This document shows, one piece after another, positions 39,495-48,697 of a stretch of 64,000 nt of DNA; the stretch's first letter is position 1; the number at the start of each line of letters is the position of its first letter. The translations under genes were made by a program, and so were the position numbers. This stretch comes from JADMIH01 sp036399775 (lineage in GTDB: Bacteria > Chloroflexota > Chloroflexia > QHBQ01 > JADMIH01): assembly GCA_036399775.1 (NCBI GenBank), contig DASWMJ010000003.1, positions 1 to 64,000 of the forward strand. Reading direction: 5' to 3'. A model generated the notes under the pieces. The model was given only the letters and a program-made list of their open reading frames with translations, was not told the DNA's origin and did not search any database.

Positions 39495-40955
39495 TTATGC
39501 CAGCTTTGCTAGCGCCGCATCTACCCGCGCCAGCGTCTCCTCTTTGCCCAGCACCTCCATAACCTCGAACAGCGGCGGCGACACCTTGCTCCCCGTCACC
39601 GCCACCCTCAACACCATAAAGAGGTCGCCCGCCTTCATCCCCAACTCTTCTGCCAGCCCGCGCAACTCGTTCTCCCACTCCTCGTGCGCCCAGGGTTCCC
39701 GCATGCCCTCAAGCGTCTGCCTGGCCCTCCCTAGCGCCTCCTTAGCCGTCTCTCGCGTGCCCTTCTTCGGCACCAGCAATTCCGCGTCATAATCAGGCGG
39801 CGGCCCAAAGAGGAACTCCGTCAACTCCATAAACTCGCCCAGGCGCGTCAGCCGGTCCTTTATCACCGGCACCACCTTCCGCACCCTCTCCTCATCCAAC
39901 CCCCCCGGCAGGAAAGGCTGCAACCGCTCGTATAACGCCTCGTCACTCAGCATACGGATATACTTGCCGTTGATATTCGTCAGCTTCACAATGTCGAACA
40001 CCGGCCCGCTCGTAGTCACCCGCTCGAACGTAAACTCCCGCTCTACGTCCTCATACGAGAAAATCTCCGGCGGCTCCGACCCATCCTCCCCCTTCGGCAT
40101 GGACCAGCCCATGAGCGCGAGGAAGTTTATCATCGCTTCCGGCAAGAAGCCCTGCTCCTTGTACCACTTCAGCGACGTATTCTGCTTCCTCTTGGAAATC
40201 TTCGACCTGTCGGCGTTCCTCAGCAGGGGCATATGCGCGAACTTCGGCAGCTCCCACCCAAACGCCTGGTACAGCAGAACGTGCATAGGCGTGCTGCTGA
40301 TCCACTCCTCGGCCCGCACTACGTGGCTGATCTCCATAAAGTGGTCATCCACCACCACCGCCAGGTGGTACACAGGCAGCCCATCCGACTTCAGCAACAC
40401 CGCGTCGTCCAGCACCCTGTTCTCAAAAGAGATTTCGCCCCGTATCAGGTCGGTAAAGGTGGTCGTCCCCTCGTCCGGCATGCGAATACGCACCACATAC
40501 GGCTTGCCCTCTTGCAGGTTGCGCTCGATCTCCTCCGGCGACAGCCGCAGGCAAGTGCGGTCGTAGTGGGTCGGCTCTTTGCGCGCCGTCTGCTCGCGCC
40601 GCATCTCGTCCAGCCGCTCCTTCGTGCAGAAGCACCTGTACGCCCGCCCGCCCTCTATCAACACCTCCGCCTGCTCCTTGTAGAGCGCCGAGCGTTGCGT
40701 CTGCACATACGGTCCGTACTCCCCGCCAAGCCCCGGCCCCTCGTCCGGCAGCAGACCCAGCCACCGCAGGCTCTCCAATATCTCCCCCACCGAGGTCTCG
40801 TTATACCGCGTCTGGTCCGTATCCTCTATCCTCAGTATGAACTGCCCGCCATGCCTGTGCGCGAACGCCCTGTTGAACAGCGCCATATAAGCCGTCCCCA
40901 CGTGCGGGTCCCCCGTAGGCGACGGCGCAATCCTCAACCTAACCCTCTCACCCAT
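39495..40955 (-). CDS. gltX: Glutamyl-tRNA synthetase
   Basis: 486 aa, class I synthetase charging tRNA-Glu (and tRNA-Gln if nondiscriminating). It has RIAPSPTGDPHVGTAYMALF (HIGH motif as HVGT), the zinc-region variant YRCFCTKERLDEMRREQTAR, VRAEEWISSTPMHVLLYQAF and LRNADRSKISKRKQNTSLKW (KMSKS as KISKR). The anticodon-binding C-terminal domain ends KVSPPLFEVMEVLGKEETLA. Length is normal. The ATG is followed directly by the family start (MGERVRLRIAP). Confidence 0.97.
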   Translation of the reverse strand: MGERVRLRIAPSPTGDPHVGTAYMALFNRAFAHRHGGQFILRIEDTDQTRYNETSVGEILESLRWLGLLPDEGPGLGGEYGPYVQTQRSALYKEQAEVLIEGGRAYRCFCTKERLDEMRREQTARKEPTHYDRTCLRLSPEEIERNLQEGKPYVVRIRMPDEGTTTFTDLIRGEISFENRVLDDAVLLKSDGLPVYHLAVVVDDHFMEISHVVRAEEWISSTPMHVLLYQAFGWELPKFAHMPLLRNADRSKISKRKQNTSLKWYKEQGFLPEAMINFLALMGWSMPKGEDGSEPPEIFSYEDVEREFTFERVTTSGPVFDIVKLTNINGKYIRMLSDEALYERLQPFLPGGLDEERVRKVVPVIKDRLTRLGEFMELTEFLFGPPPDYDAELLVPKKGTRETAKEALGRARQTLEGMREPWAHEEWENELRGLAEELGMKAGDLFMVLRVAVTGSKVSPPLFEVMEVLGKEETLARVDAALAKLA

Positions 40956-40972
40956 AACTTCCCCCTGGACCG

Positions 40973-41010
40973 ATTTCGAATTTCGAATTTCGGATTTCGA
41001 ATTGCGAAAA
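40973..41010. repeat. Heptamer array, GAATTTC/GGATTTC
   Basis: About five ATTTCGA-type units between the gltX start and the HIT-protein stop. Any gltX promoter must work through or around this array. Confidence 0.75.
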
Positions 41011-41454
41011 TTACGACTCGAACTTCTGCTTCATATGCTCGCAAAACGCCTTTATCTCCTCAGGCGGTACGGCTTCTTCCTCCGAAGCCTTCAGCATCGC
41101 GAATATCGCTGTGCCCTTCAACTCCGGCGGCAACCCTTTGTCTTTCGCCACCATATGCACATGTACGTGCCTGAAATGCTCGGCCTCCGCGAAGCACGCC
41201 ATGTACTCCTTCTCGCACCCCATCTCCCCGTGCAGCAGCCGCGCCACCTTGCCCTGCAACTCCCCTAACTCCGCGAAATCCTCCCCGCTCAACTCGTGCA
41301 GCGCCTCGACGTGCCGCTTCAACACCAGCACCAGCCACCCCACCATCCTGCAAGGGTAAGCGTGCTCGACCAGCCAGAACTCCCCCTCGAAAATGGTAGG
41401 CCCAGGCGAAATCCGCCTCTCCCCCGAACTAGACCTGCAAGTGTAACATTCCAT
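41011..41454 (-). CDS. HIT family hydrolase
   Basis: 147 aa from ATG 41454, giving the usual start MECYTCRSSSGERRISPG; the longer frame adds an unlikely MWLTVIGY. HIT proteins hydrolyse or transfer nucleotidyl groups. The catalytic histidine triad is in EAEHFRHVHVHMVAKDKGLP (H-x-H-x-H), with the strand RMVGWLVLVLKRHVEALHEL before it. The N-terminal CYTC pair may bind zinc. It lies 56 bases from gltX on the same strand and could be co-transcribed with it as an upstream gene. Confidence 0.9.
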   Translation of the reverse strand: MECYTCRSSSGERRISPGPTIFEGEFWLVEHAYPCRMVGWLVLVLKRHVEALHELSGEDFAELGELQGKVARLLHGEMGCEKEYMACFAEAEHFRHVHVHMVAKDKGLPPELKGTAIFAMLKASEEEAVPPEEIKAFCEHMKQKFES

Positions 41455-41604
41455 ATAGCCAATAACTGTAAGCCACAACCGCCCCTCTTGACAACCCCCA
41501 TTAAAGTCGTGTGGGCGGACCTACCTATCCGCCCAGCTTCAACTCCCTCCCTACTAACACAGGGTCGATCTGCCCTTGTTCTGTGCCGCCCACTATTTTT
41601 CGCC

Positions 41605-44193
41605 TTACCCCTTCCTTGCCAGAAGGTCCATAACCACTCCTAGGTTTCGCCTTACTGTTACGGTATCAGGATGCGCTTCACCTAGGAATTGGCGAAATAG
41701 CTGAAACGCTCGCTCCAAGTGCGCCTTAGCACCCTCAAGGTCCCCCAACTCCTGTAACAAACTACCCAAGTTGTTGACACGAATTGCTATGGTGGGGTGG
41801 TCAGGTCCAAATGCCGTCTCATCAATAGCTAATGCCCTCTCATAGTGCGCCTTAGCACCCTCAAGGTCCCCCAAATCCCACAAAACCCCACCTAGGTTGT
41901 TGACATCAATAGCTACGTCGGGGTGGTCAGGGCCAAACGCCGTCTCATCAATGGCCAGTGCCCTCTCATAGTGCGCCTTAGCACCCTCAAGGTCCCCCAA
42001 ACTCTTCAAAACCATGCCAAGATTATTAGCACACGTAGCTACCTTAGGATGGTCGGGACCAAACGCCTTCTCATAAATAGATAATGCCCTTTCCAAATGA
42101 GCCTTAGCACCCTCAAGGTCCCTCAAACCCTTCAAAACCATGCCAAGATTATTGACATCCCCAGCCACAGTGGGGTGGTCATGACCAAAAGTCTTCTCAT
42201 CAATAGCTAGTGCCCTCTTGCAGTATGCCCTAGCACCCTCAAGGTCTCTTAAATCCAACAAGACCGCACATAAGTTACTGACGCTAATAGCTACCTTTGG
42301 ATGATCATGACCAAAAGTCTTCTCATCAATAGCTAGTGCCTGCTCGTAGTGAGCCTTAGCACCCTCAAGGTCTCCTAAATCCTTCAAAACCACGCCCAGA
42401 CTGTTAAGCGTAGAGGTGAAGTTGAAATGCCCCACTCCATATACTTTGCGTATAATTAGCAAAGAGCGTTCGAGGGCATTCTTCGCTTCTACGTATTGAG
42501 CACGTCCTCCCAGATAATTGCCCACCTGATTTAGCAACCTCCCTGCACTCTCAGTAGCAACCTCAAGCAGCTCAATATGCCCGGTTGCACTCAATGCATG
42601 GGACAGCAAACGAGCGCATTCTGCCCATGTACGCACATTATCACTATCATATAGAAACCCCTTATCCACAACATCCACAGCCGCCTCAGCCCATATCTTG
42701 CTCTCACTTTCCTCCAACCCATCCCGCACTACCGCCTGTACCAGCCGGTGTACTGACAGACTGTCCTTTTCTATATCTACCTCAATCAACGAGTAGAGTC
42801 GCAACGCTCCAATTGCCTTGTTCATCTTTAGTTCGTCCCCAACTATCCCCCCTAATCTAGCAGGTAAATACTGCTCCCCTTCACTCAGCAACGAGCTTGG
42901 AATATCATCCGGCCCTAGGAATGCACACAACTTCAATAGGTCCACGCCATCAGGCGACTCTGCCACGACACGTTCTATCGCCAGACTCATTGTGGCACTT
43001 ACAGTTTTCTTGTAATCCAAAGGCCCTTTTTCTTCAGCCCAAAGCTCCTTCCGCCTCGATAGAAATAAACTCAGGTACTTAGTTATCGTTACCTGAGTCG
43101 TCTCCATGTATGCTCCCGCTTGCGCCAATGCCAAGGGTAGGCAGCCTAGTTCCTCGGATAATTTCCTTGCATCTTCCTTGTCTTGTTGCTTGGTTCGCAG
43201 CATCAAAAACTCAATTGCTTCAAGAAGATCAAATACCGCTACGCGTATGGTGCTCGCAGACTCTCCCCAGTTTGGGTTGCGGGATGTTATTAGCACATGT
43301 CCATTCACTATACGCGGCAAATACTCAATGAGTTCCTCCTGCTTATTTGCATTATCGAAGATAAGCAACCAATCCTGCTCTCGTTCTAGCCAGTCCCGCA
43401 CCGCCTCAACAATCACCTCTTGTTCTCTAGCGTTTGCCTCAGATAATCCTAACTTGCCTGCCAGCCCCGCATAGTCCGCCGCCAATGTCGCCACTTCCTC
43501 AGCACGCACCCACCATACAACATCATACTCCCCAGCATGGCGATAAGCATACTCGGTAGCAAGTTGTGTCTTCCCTACACCCCCAAGCCCATGTATAGCC
43601 TGCGTCAACGCAGCAGGTTGTCTGCTCATCAACGCTTCCTGTAACTTCCCAAGTAATTCTTCCCTACCCGTGAAATTTGGGTTGCGGCGGTGCGGCACGT
43701 TCCAAACGGGAGGCAAACCGGGATAGTGCGGCCGGTTTACCATCAAACGTGGTTGGGTCTTCATCATTGGAAACCCTGGTGCACTGATAGGCTTTCCTCT
43801 TCTAGACTTCACACCCTCAAGCAACGCCTGCAAAGCCATCGGCTCGTCTAGGTCCACGAGTTTAATGTGAACTATCTGATTCAGCAGCCCTTCCACTTTA
43901 CACTCTCCCACCAGCACAGGTATAAGGGTGTGCCTATCACCTTCTGGATCCTTTGCGAAGGCCGCTGCCCACTCACGGCGCGTGAACTTTGCATTCAGAT
44001 AATCATCAGATAGCACGGCAATCGTCCGTTCAGCTTCCCTGGTAGCCCTATCCATTTCTAGCACGAAGTCCGAGCCAGGTCGAAAATCCCACGCCTGAAT
44101 AACAACCGAATATCCAGCCTCTTCCAACTGCCAGGCTATCCACTCCGCCCAACTACGGTCAGCCTTGTTATAACTGATAAAGAAGTCCTTCAT
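41605..44193 (-). CDS. TIR-NB-ARC-TPR receptor (bacterial NLR-like), intact
   Basis: 862 aa. TIR domain (1-140): FFISYNKADRSWAEWIAWQL, VLSDDYLNAKFTRREW, with Glu74 at the expected NADase position. A linker leads to the shared block VWNVPHRRNPNFTGREELL. The NB-ARC STAND ATPase (about 180-440) has P-loop GLGGVGKT, Walker B WLLIFDNAN, sensor arginine LITSRNPNW and GLPL as GCLPLALAQAGAYM. A helical domain with SVHRLVQAVVRDGLEE (MHD-like) follows. The C-terminus is about seven 42-residue TPR units (LGDLEGAKAHYERALAIDE-type). Proteins of this plan are predicted or shown to be ligand-triggered NAD-depleting defence factors. No defence neighbours are adjacent. A near-identical chassis occurs at 59118-61524. 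Confidence 0.9.
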   Translation of the reverse strand: MKDFFISYNKADRSWAEWIAWQLEEAGYSVVIQAWDFRPGSDFVLEMDRATREAERTIAVLSDDYLNAKFTRREWAAAFAKDPEGDRHTLIPVLVGECKVEGLLNQIVHIKLVDLDEPMALQALLEGVKSRRGKPISAPGFPMMKTQPRLMVNRPHYPGLPPVWNVPHRRNPNFTGREELLGKLQEALMSRQPAALTQAIHGLGGVGKTQLATEYAYRHAGEYDVVWWVRAEEVATLAADYAGLAGKLGLSEANAREQEVIVEAVRDWLEREQDWLLIFDNANKQEELIEYLPRIVNGHVLITSRNPNWGESASTIRVAVFDLLEAIEFLMLRTKQQDKEDARKLSEELGCLPLALAQAGAYMETTQVTITKYLSLFLSRRKELWAEEKGPLDYKKTVSATMSLAIERVVAESPDGVDLLKLCAFLGPDDIPSSLLSEGEQYLPARLGGIVGDELKMNKAIGALRLYSLIEVDIEKDSLSVHRLVQAVVRDGLEESESKIWAEAAVDVVDKGFLYDSDNVRTWAECARLLSHALSATGHIELLEVATESAGRLLNQVGNYLGGRAQYVEAKNALERSLLIIRKVYGVGHFNFTSTLNSLGVVLKDLGDLEGAKAHYEQALAIDEKTFGHDHPKVAISVSNLCAVLLDLRDLEGARAYCKRALAIDEKTFGHDHPTVAGDVNNLGMVLKGLRDLEGAKAHLERALSIYEKAFGPDHPKVATCANNLGMVLKSLGDLEGAKAHYERALAIDETAFGPDHPDVAIDVNNLGGVLWDLGDLEGAKAHYERALAIDETAFGPDHPTIAIRVNNLGSLLQELGDLEGAKAHLERAFQLFRQFLGEAHPDTVTVRRNLGVVMDLLARKG

Positions 44194-44253
44194 TTAGCAC
44201 CGCCCTCAGACGAAACACGTTCTACTTCATCATACGTGTCAGCAATTACTCGC

Positions 44254-44259
44254 ATTATA
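44254..44259 (-). promoter_or_regulatory. Extended -10 promoter of the intact TIR-NLR
   Basis: On the minus strand the sequence GGTGGTATAATGCG gives a TATAAT box with a TGG extension, about 60 bases before the start codon. The second TIR-NLR has the same TGGTATAAT at 59010-59018. Confidence 0.55.
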
Positions 44260-44279
44260 CCACCAACCATGCCGCATAG

Positions 44280-44338
44280 TTCACCCTGCCCGCGACCCCA
44301 ACACAAAACCAGAGGGGCGCACTAACCAGCGCCCCTCC
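44280..44338 (-). repeat. Hairpin block shared with upstream of second TIR-NLR
   Basis: Read on the minus strand, GAGGGGCGC-tggttagt-GCGCCCCTC (44312-44337) is followed by a stretch ending GGGTCGCGGGCAGGGTGA. The same hairpin and following sequence occur at 58449-58511 on the plus strand, in the same orientation relative to its TIR-NLR. Confidence 0.75.
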
Positions 44339-44365
44339 GATCTAATCCAACCCAAAACCCCAAAA

Positions 44366-44498
44366 ACCTCAGCGTCTCAGCGCCTCTGCGGTTCAAACCA
44401 ACACAAGACTTGGCGTCTTGGCGTCTTGGCGGTTAGCAACCAAAAACAACAAAAACCTTTGCGAACTTTGCGATCCTTCGCGTCTTTGCGGTTAGAAA
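44366..44498. repeat. Tandem core repeats of three types
   Basis: CTCAGCGTCTCAGCGCCTCT, then CTTGGCGTCTTGGCGTCTTG with GCGGTTAG, then CTTTGCGAACTTTGCGATCC with TTCGCGTCTTTGCGGTTAG. Each ends in GCGGTT. Same families as 18177-18254, 24190-24266 and 34248-34285. Confidence 0.8.
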
Positions 44499-44507
44499 AT
44501 CAGAAAA

Positions 44508-47500
44508 TCAACGCAGCCAGTCAGCCACCTCAGAGGGCAGGTTAGCGGTCAACCCACGCTTGATAGTGCATTCCGGCAGCGAATCGAGGAACGCCTGCCC
44601 GTACCGCTTCGACAGCACCCGCCTGTCCAGCACCGCCACCACGCCCCGGTCGGTGTGGCTCCTTATCAGCCGCCCGAAGCCCTGCTTGAACTTCAAAATC
44701 GCATATGGCACCGAGTATTGGTTGAACGGGTCGTCAAACCCCTCCGAGCGCGCCGCGAACACCGGGTCGCTGGGCACCGCGAACGGCAGCTTGGCAATCG
44801 CCAGCACCGACAGCGCGTCCCCCACCACGTCTATCCCCTCCCAGAACGACGACGTACCCAGCAGTACCGTGCGCGGGTTGTTCTTGAACCGCTCCAACAA
44901 CTGCTTCCTCGACCCGTCAATATTATGCCCCAGCACCATAATCCCCGCGTCCTCGAGCGGCCTCTGTATCGCCCTGTACGTGGTCCGCACCGCGCTATGC
45001 GACGTAAAGAGCACGAGAGCGCGCCCCTGCGACGCCTTGCACATTTCCACCAGCGTCTGTTCAAGCTGCCTCTGGTAGCCCTGCGTGCCCGGCTCAGGCA
45101 TGTCGGACGGCACGCAAATCAGCGCCGCCTTCTGGTAGTCGAACGGCGCGGAAAGCTGCAACTCCTTCGTGCTGTTCAGACCCAGCCTTTCGCATATGTA
45201 CGAAAAATCGCTGTCCGTCGAGAGCGTAGCCGAGGTCAGCACCACCGTCCTCTTCGCCGAGAAGAGATACCTGTCGAGCAGCGGCCCCACGTGCAGGGGC
45301 GCGCACTTCAACGCTACGTCGCCCCCCTTCACCCGCGCCTCAAGCCAGTACACCGCCCCCTCGTCCGGGTTCGTCACAGCAGCGTTAGCGTTCGTCCGTA
45401 TCTCATGCACGCCCGTCAAGTGGTTCCGCAGCTCTATTACAAGGTCGGAATAGGTCGCCCCTCCCGCGTCCGGCGGCACAACGGCAGAGTCCCAATCCGG
45501 CTCCCCCAGCATATTGCTGATGTTCAGAAGCCCCTCTTCCACCTGCTTGAGCTGCAACCCCAGGTTGTCCCACACGATCTCCACCTGCCCCCACGCGGGG
45601 TGCCGCCTCACCGACTCCGTTATCCTCTGCCGCAAATCGTACACGTTCTGCTCGTCCTGGTACACCTCAAGCACGCTTATCAGGTTGCCGAACAGGTCTA
45701 TGGCCGAGTACTTCGCCTTCTCTATAGCGGGCCGCAGCTTGGATATAGCGTCATCCACAGCCCGCAACGCCTCGTGCGTGACCTTCGTCCCCTTCGACTT
45801 CCCCTCCCTTGCCTTGTTAAGCTCGGCGGCAAGCGCGGCCCTCAGCGCCGTCAGGAAGTCGTCCGACCTGAAATCCCCGCCCGGCGCGACGCTCAGCCCG
45901 TCCAGCAGCTTCATCATGCCGCGCCTGTCCACCGTGAAGCCCAGCGCGTCCGTCGCTTCCTCTTCCAGGTTGTGCGCCTCGTCAATAATCAGGTGGTTGT
46001 ACTCCGGCAGCACGCCTCCGCCCATCGCCAGGTCCGCCAGCAGCAGCGAATGGTTCACCACGAGCACGTGCGCCGCCTGCGCCTGCCTCTTAGCCCTGTC
46101 GAAGAAGCACAGCCCTTTCTGCCTCACCCGGCACTCGTAAAGCGGGCACCCCTCCTCGCTCACGCTCAGGTGGCTCCACACGTCGTTCTCGTCGTTCAGC
46201 AGCAGCAGTTCGTTGCGGTCCCCCCGCTCCGTCCCAGGCAGCCATATCATCACCTTCACCATCACCCGCAACTGGTCCACCGAAGCCGGGGAGTTCCGCC
46301 TGAACTGGTACCACCGCCTCAAGCAAATATAGTTGCGCTTCCCCTTCATCAGCGACGACCTGAACGGCGGGAGCTTGAGTGCGGAATGCGGAGTGCGGAG
46401 TGCGGAATCTGTTTGTGCGGCTTTCTGCTTCTTTCCTGACCCCTGATCCCTGACCCCTGATCCCTTGCCTTCCAACACGGCATGCAGTAGAGGCAAATCT
46501 TTGTTGAAAAGCTGGTCTTGCAGGTTGATTGTGCTGGTGGACACAACCACTTTCTCGCCCGTGCGTAGCGCGTACAGGATGGCGGGGAGGAGGTAGCCTA
46601 CGCTCTTGCCCGTGCCGGTGCCCGCCTCCACTACCAGGTGGTGCCCCTTGTTGAACGCGCTCGCCACCGCCTGCGCCATCTCCACTTGCTGGGGGCGGTA
46701 CTCGTACTGCTCGAACGCCTGCGACATCGCGCCGCCCGGCTTCAATATCGCCTCTAGCTCGGTCAGGTCTATGGGGTACTTGCCCTCGTACCCTGTACCC
46801 TCCGGCTCATACGTATACCCGTCGTCCGGCCTCCGCAACAGCCCCACGTCAAGCTCCGCGTCCGAATGCCCCTTCGACGCAAGCTGCGACCGAATGGACG
46901 ACCCCAGCCCCGACGAGAAAGCCGTGCGCGCCTTCTCATGCTCAAGCTCCTGAAACAGCAGGCGCAGGGGCCAATCGCTGCGTGCTGTGCTGCGGCTGAT
47001 CTCGCTCACCACCTCGAGCGGCAGGTCCTCTATCCGCTCCCTCAGCGCCAGGAAGACCCGCATCGTAAGCTCCGCGTCCGCCAGCGCCCTGTGCGCCTGC
47101 CCCTCCTCAAGGTCCACCCCTAGCTTCTGCGCCACCGCCCGCAGGTTGTACACCGCCGCTTCGGGCACCAGCAGCGTGGCAAGCTCGAACGTGTCCCACT
47201 GCACGTTCTTCAGCCTCACCCCCGCCCGCGCCAGCATCGCCATGTCCAACTCCACCGACTGCCCGATAATAGGCGAATCCCCTACGAAGCGTATCAGGGC
47301 GGGCGCGACTTCCCCTATTTTCGGAGCGCGCGCCACGTCGCTGGTCTTTATGCCCGTAAGCTGCGTCACCTTGTAAGGCACCGGCTGCGAGGGGCGCACG
47401 TAACTCTCCCAACGGTCAACCACCTGGCCGTCCCGGAACTTCACTGCCCCTATCTCTATAACCTCGTCTCGCTCCGGGTGCATCCCCGTAGCCTCAAGGT

Positions 47501-47525
47501 CCAGCGCGATGTAGCTTCTTGACAT
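44508..47525 (-). CDS. dinG: DnaQ-like exonuclease fused to DinG-family helicase
   Basis: 1005 aa. Residues 1-165 are a DEDDh 3'-5' exonuclease (YIALDLEATGMHPERDEVIE, IIGQSVELDMAMLARAG, EGQAHRALADAELTMRVF). Residues about 260-1000 are an XPD/DinG-type helicase: Walker A GTGTGKS (about 301-308), Fe-S cysteines at C401 and in CPLYECRVRQKGLC (about 460-473), DEAH at 515-518, and VLTSATLSTDSDF. The fusion is standard for Firmicutes/Chloroflexota DinG (YpvA/DinG). It acts on DNA-RNA hybrids or repair forks (family knowledge). Residues ~353-383 (GSGVRDQGSGKK, DSALRTPHSALK) come from two heptamer arrays inserted between the helicase motifs and the Fe-S domain. The frame is preserved. Confidence 0.93.
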   Translation of the reverse strand: MSRSYIALDLEATGMHPERDEVIEIGAVKFRDGQVVDRWESYVRPSQPVPYKVTQLTGIKTSDVARAPKIGEVAPALIRFVGDSPIIGQSVELDMAMLARAGVRLKNVQWDTFELATLLVPEAAVYNLRAVAQKLGVDLEEGQAHRALADAELTMRVFLALRERIEDLPLEVVSEISRSTARSDWPLRLLFQELEHEKARTAFSSGLGSSIRSQLASKGHSDAELDVGLLRRPDDGYTYEPEGTGYEGKYPIDLTELEAILKPGGAMSQAFEQYEYRPQQVEMAQAVASAFNKGHHLVVEAGTGTGKSVGYLLPAILYALRTGEKVVVSTSTINLQDQLFNKDLPLLHAVLEGKGSGVRDQGSGKKQKAAQTDSALRTPHSALKLPPFRSSLMKGKRNYICLRRWYQFRRNSPASVDQLRVMVKVMIWLPGTERGDRNELLLLNDENDVWSHLSVSEEGCPLYECRVRQKGLCFFDRAKRQAQAAHVLVVNHSLLLADLAMGGGVLPEYNHLIIDEAHNLEEEATDALGFTVDRRGMMKLLDGLSVAPGGDFRSDDFLTALRAALAAELNKAREGKSKGTKVTHEALRAVDDAISKLRPAIEKAKYSAIDLFGNLISVLEVYQDEQNVYDLRQRITESVRRHPAWGQVEIVWDNLGLQLKQVEEGLLNISNMLGEPDWDSAVVPPDAGGATYSDLVIELRNHLTGVHEIRTNANAAVTNPDEGAVYWLEARVKGGDVALKCAPLHVGPLLDRYLFSAKRTVVLTSATLSTDSDFSYICERLGLNSTKELQLSAPFDYQKAALICVPSDMPEPGTQGYQRQLEQTLVEMCKASQGRALVLFTSHSAVRTTYRAIQRPLEDAGIMVLGHNIDGSRKQLLERFKNNPRTVLLGTSSFWEGIDVVGDALSVLAIAKLPFAVPSDPVFAARSEGFDDPFNQYSVPYAILKFKQGFGRLIRSHTDRGVVAVLDRRVLSKRYGQAFLDSLPECTIKRGLTANLPSEVADWLR
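46376..46465. repeat. Two heptamer arrays inserted inside dinG
   Basis: A GTGCGGA/ATGCGGA array (46376-46408) and a CTGACCC/CTGATCC array (46434-46465) lie 25 bases apart within the coding sequence, with no stop in the gene's frame. Confidence 0.85.
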
Positions 47526-47643
47526 GATTCGTATTGCGTATTGCGTAGTACGTATTGCTATTGCGCGAGGCTCTTACAGGCTTCAATGCCCACCATCAAC
47601 AATTCCTGTACCCAAGCCCCTCACGCAATACGCAATACGAGTC
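47526..47643. repeat. Inverted CGTATTG heptamer arrays upstream of dinG
   Basis: Left array 47528-47560, right reverse-complement array 47623-47643, with about 60 unique bases between. It fills the gap between dinG and the dehydrogenase gene. Confidence 0.75.
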
Positions 47644-48697
47644 AGTATCCTCTCTCCTTATCAACAAGGTTCCTCAGTGGGTCGCCTGCCAGGTAGCGGC
47701 GGAGGTTGTCGCAGAACAGGTCGGTGACGCGCCTCATATAGTGTGGGTTGCCCCCGGATACGTGCGGCGTTATGAGGACGTTGGGCATGTCCCACAGGGC
47801 GCTGCTTTCGGGTAGAGGCTCTTGCGTGAATACGTCCAGCGCCGCGCCTGCTATCTCGCCTTCCCGTAGCGCCTCGATGAGCGCTGGCTCGTCTACCAGA
47901 GCGCCCCGGCTGATGTTTACCAGGACAGCCGTGCTCTTCATCGCCTTGAGTTGGTCTCGGCCTATCATGCGCTCGCTCCTGGGCGTGCGAGGCGCGGCTA
48001 TGACTACATAGTCGCTCTCGGCCAGGAGCGCGTCCAGGTCCTCTAAGGGGTAAAACCGCTCCACTGCCTCGAACCCGGCCTGCTGCTCGGCTATCGAGGC
48101 GCGCACCGCCACCACCCGCATCCCCAGCCCTTTGCACAGGGTACGGGCCCGCCTGGCGATGGGCCCGTACCCTACCAGGCATACCGTCTTGCCCGACGCC
48201 TCGTCCGGCTTATATCGCTCCCACGCATGCCGCGCCTGATTGCGCGTGGCTATGTGGAACCCCCGGCTGAAATAGAGGATCATCGCCACGATATGCTCGG
48301 AGATAGGTACTTCATGGACGCCGCTGGAGGTCGTCAGGAGCAGGTCGGGACGGAGGTTGAGCAACCCCTCCCGAAGCACCGTGTCCGACCCCGCGCTCGC
48401 TAACTGCACCCACTTCAAATGGGGGGCTTTATCCACCCACTCGACCGGGAAGCGGAACGTAAAGAGCACTTCGGCCTGCCCCAGCATCTGGTCCAGCTTG
48501 CTTTCATCGGGCGCGCTCTCACTCCCAGGCTCATAAGCTGCCAGTACCTCAACGGCGGAGTCCACGCCCTCTATCTCGCGCAGGTATTCAGCGTCCGCCT
48601 GGAGATTTACGAGAACGGGCACAACACGAGGCGCAGAGAGACCTGACGGCTCGCTATCCCGCGCAGCGTCATCACCTATGTTTGGCCGTACAGCCAT
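47642..48697 (-). CDS. D-isomer-specific 2-hydroxyacid dehydrogenase
   Basis: 351 aa. NAD-dependent reduction of a 2-keto acid, or the reverse; the substrate is not deducible. It has the Rossmann motif TVCLVGYGPIARRARTLCKG and the substrate and catalytic residues in NISRGALVDEPALIEALREG (Arg). Glu is in AGAALDVFTQEPLPESS and His in NVLITPHVSGGNPHYM. The N-terminal catalytic half (LFTFRFPVEWVDKAPHLKWV, STGVHEVPISEHIVAMILYF-like) is complete. It is of the glyoxylate/hydroxypyruvate-reductase-like branch rather than full SerA, with no ACT domain. The first 25 residues are poorly conserved and the true start may be internal. Confidence 0.9.
   Translation of the reverse strand: MAVRPNIGDDAARDSEPSGLSAPRVVPVLVNLQADAEYLREIEGVDSAVEVLAAYEPGSESAPDESKLDQMLGQAEVLFTFRFPVEWVDKAPHLKWVQLASAGSDTVLREGLLNLRPDLLLTTSSGVHEVPISEHIVAMILYFSRGFHIATRNQARHAWERYKPDEASGKTVCLVGYGPIARRARTLCKGLGMRVVAVRASIAEQQAGFEAVERFYPLEDLDALLAESDYVVIAAPRTPRSERMIGRDQLKAMKSTAVLVNISRGALVDEPALIEALREGEIAGAALDVFTQEPLPESSALWDMPNVLITPHVSGGNPHYMRRVTDLFCDNLRRYLAGDPLRNLVDKERGY

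Noticed and set aside
44655..46439. 594-codon open frame on the plus strand
   Set aside because: Lies antisense inside dinG, has an Arg/His/Pro-rich composition typical of the complementary frame of a GC-rich gene, and has no ribosome-binding site.
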